DNA from: Chloroflexota bacterium
Lineage (GTDB): Bacteria > Chloroflexota > UBA11872 > VXOZ01
Reading direction: 5' to 3'
DNA length: 6,415 nt
NCBI GenBank assembly: GCA_009839775.1
Contig: VXOZ01000037.1
Span: forward strand, 804-7,218
Both the position numbers and the translations under genes were made by a program. The notes beneath the pieces are model-generated. The model ran no database searches. It was not told the origin of the DNA and saw nothing but the letters and a program-made list of their open reading frames with translations. This document shows positions 6,376 to 6,415 of this stretch, one piece after another. How positions within the stretch are numbered: position 1 is the stretch's first letter; each line of letters opens with the position of its first letter.

Positions 6376-6415
6376 ACAGTTAAATATAGAGGGGGGAGCT
6401 GATGTGGAAAAGAGG

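Larger units (their letters stand above)
6112..6415. other. Non-coding stretch upstream of the GNAT gene
   Basis: About 300 bases without a credible gene. It holds two REP-like inverted repeats (6149-6178 and 6213-6267), the beginning of an ATTCCCGCGAAAGC-type repeat near 6315-6329, and a run of G/C blocks. The promoter of the GNAT gene should lie here, but I see no convincing one. Confidence 0.6.

Noticed and set aside
6402..6415. Possible start of a plus-strand gene: ATG after an AGGGGGGAG purine run
   Set aside because: Only four codons are visible before the window ends, and the G run next to it is part of a suspect low-complexity tract.

Overview
The window carries a tandem pair of large glycoside hydrolase family 38 (alpha-mannosidase-like) genes and, upstream of them, a GNAT N-acetyltransferase gene. 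All three are on the minus strand, so transcription runs from right to left. The DNA is GC-rich, genes have bacterial spacing and Shine-Dalgarno sites, and the gaps hold short dispersed inverted repeats of two recognisable kinds (a CTTCGAC...CTCAG type and an ATTCCGGC/GCCGGAAT type). This indicates a bacterium with many small non-coding repeats. An uncultured environmental lineage such as a Chloroflexota or Poribacteria-like organism would fit, but nothing in the window fixes the taxon.

Layout from right to left: 6112-6415 is non-coding, with two REP-like inverted repeats and a very G/C-rich, possibly artefactual end. 6111-5548 is the GNAT gene, starting at GTG or at an internal TTG. 5547-5377 holds a REP-like hairpin and the leader of the first GH38 gene. 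5376-2683 is a complete 897-residue GH38 enzyme. 2682-2453 holds a perfect 15-bp hairpin (probable terminator), a repeat fragment and the leader of the second GH38 gene. 2452-1 is that second gene, open from its ATG to the window edge and lacking about 80 C-terminal residues.

The two GH38 genes align without net gaps over 817 codons, roughly 85% identical by eye. Both keep the expected metal ligands and the nucleophile. The duplicated unit includes the leader, in which both copies have a 12-bp perfect palindrome at exactly the same distance from ATG. The palindromes differ only by one symmetric pair of changes that preserves the dyad, which suggests a shared operator or RNA structure. Amino-acid differences are concentrated in residues about 170-315 of the catalytic domain, as expected if the paralogs diverged in substrate preference. 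Neither enzyme shows a signal peptide, so cytoplasmic trimming of imported mannose-containing glycans or glycosides is the most likely role. No transporter or other sugar gene lies within the window to confirm this.
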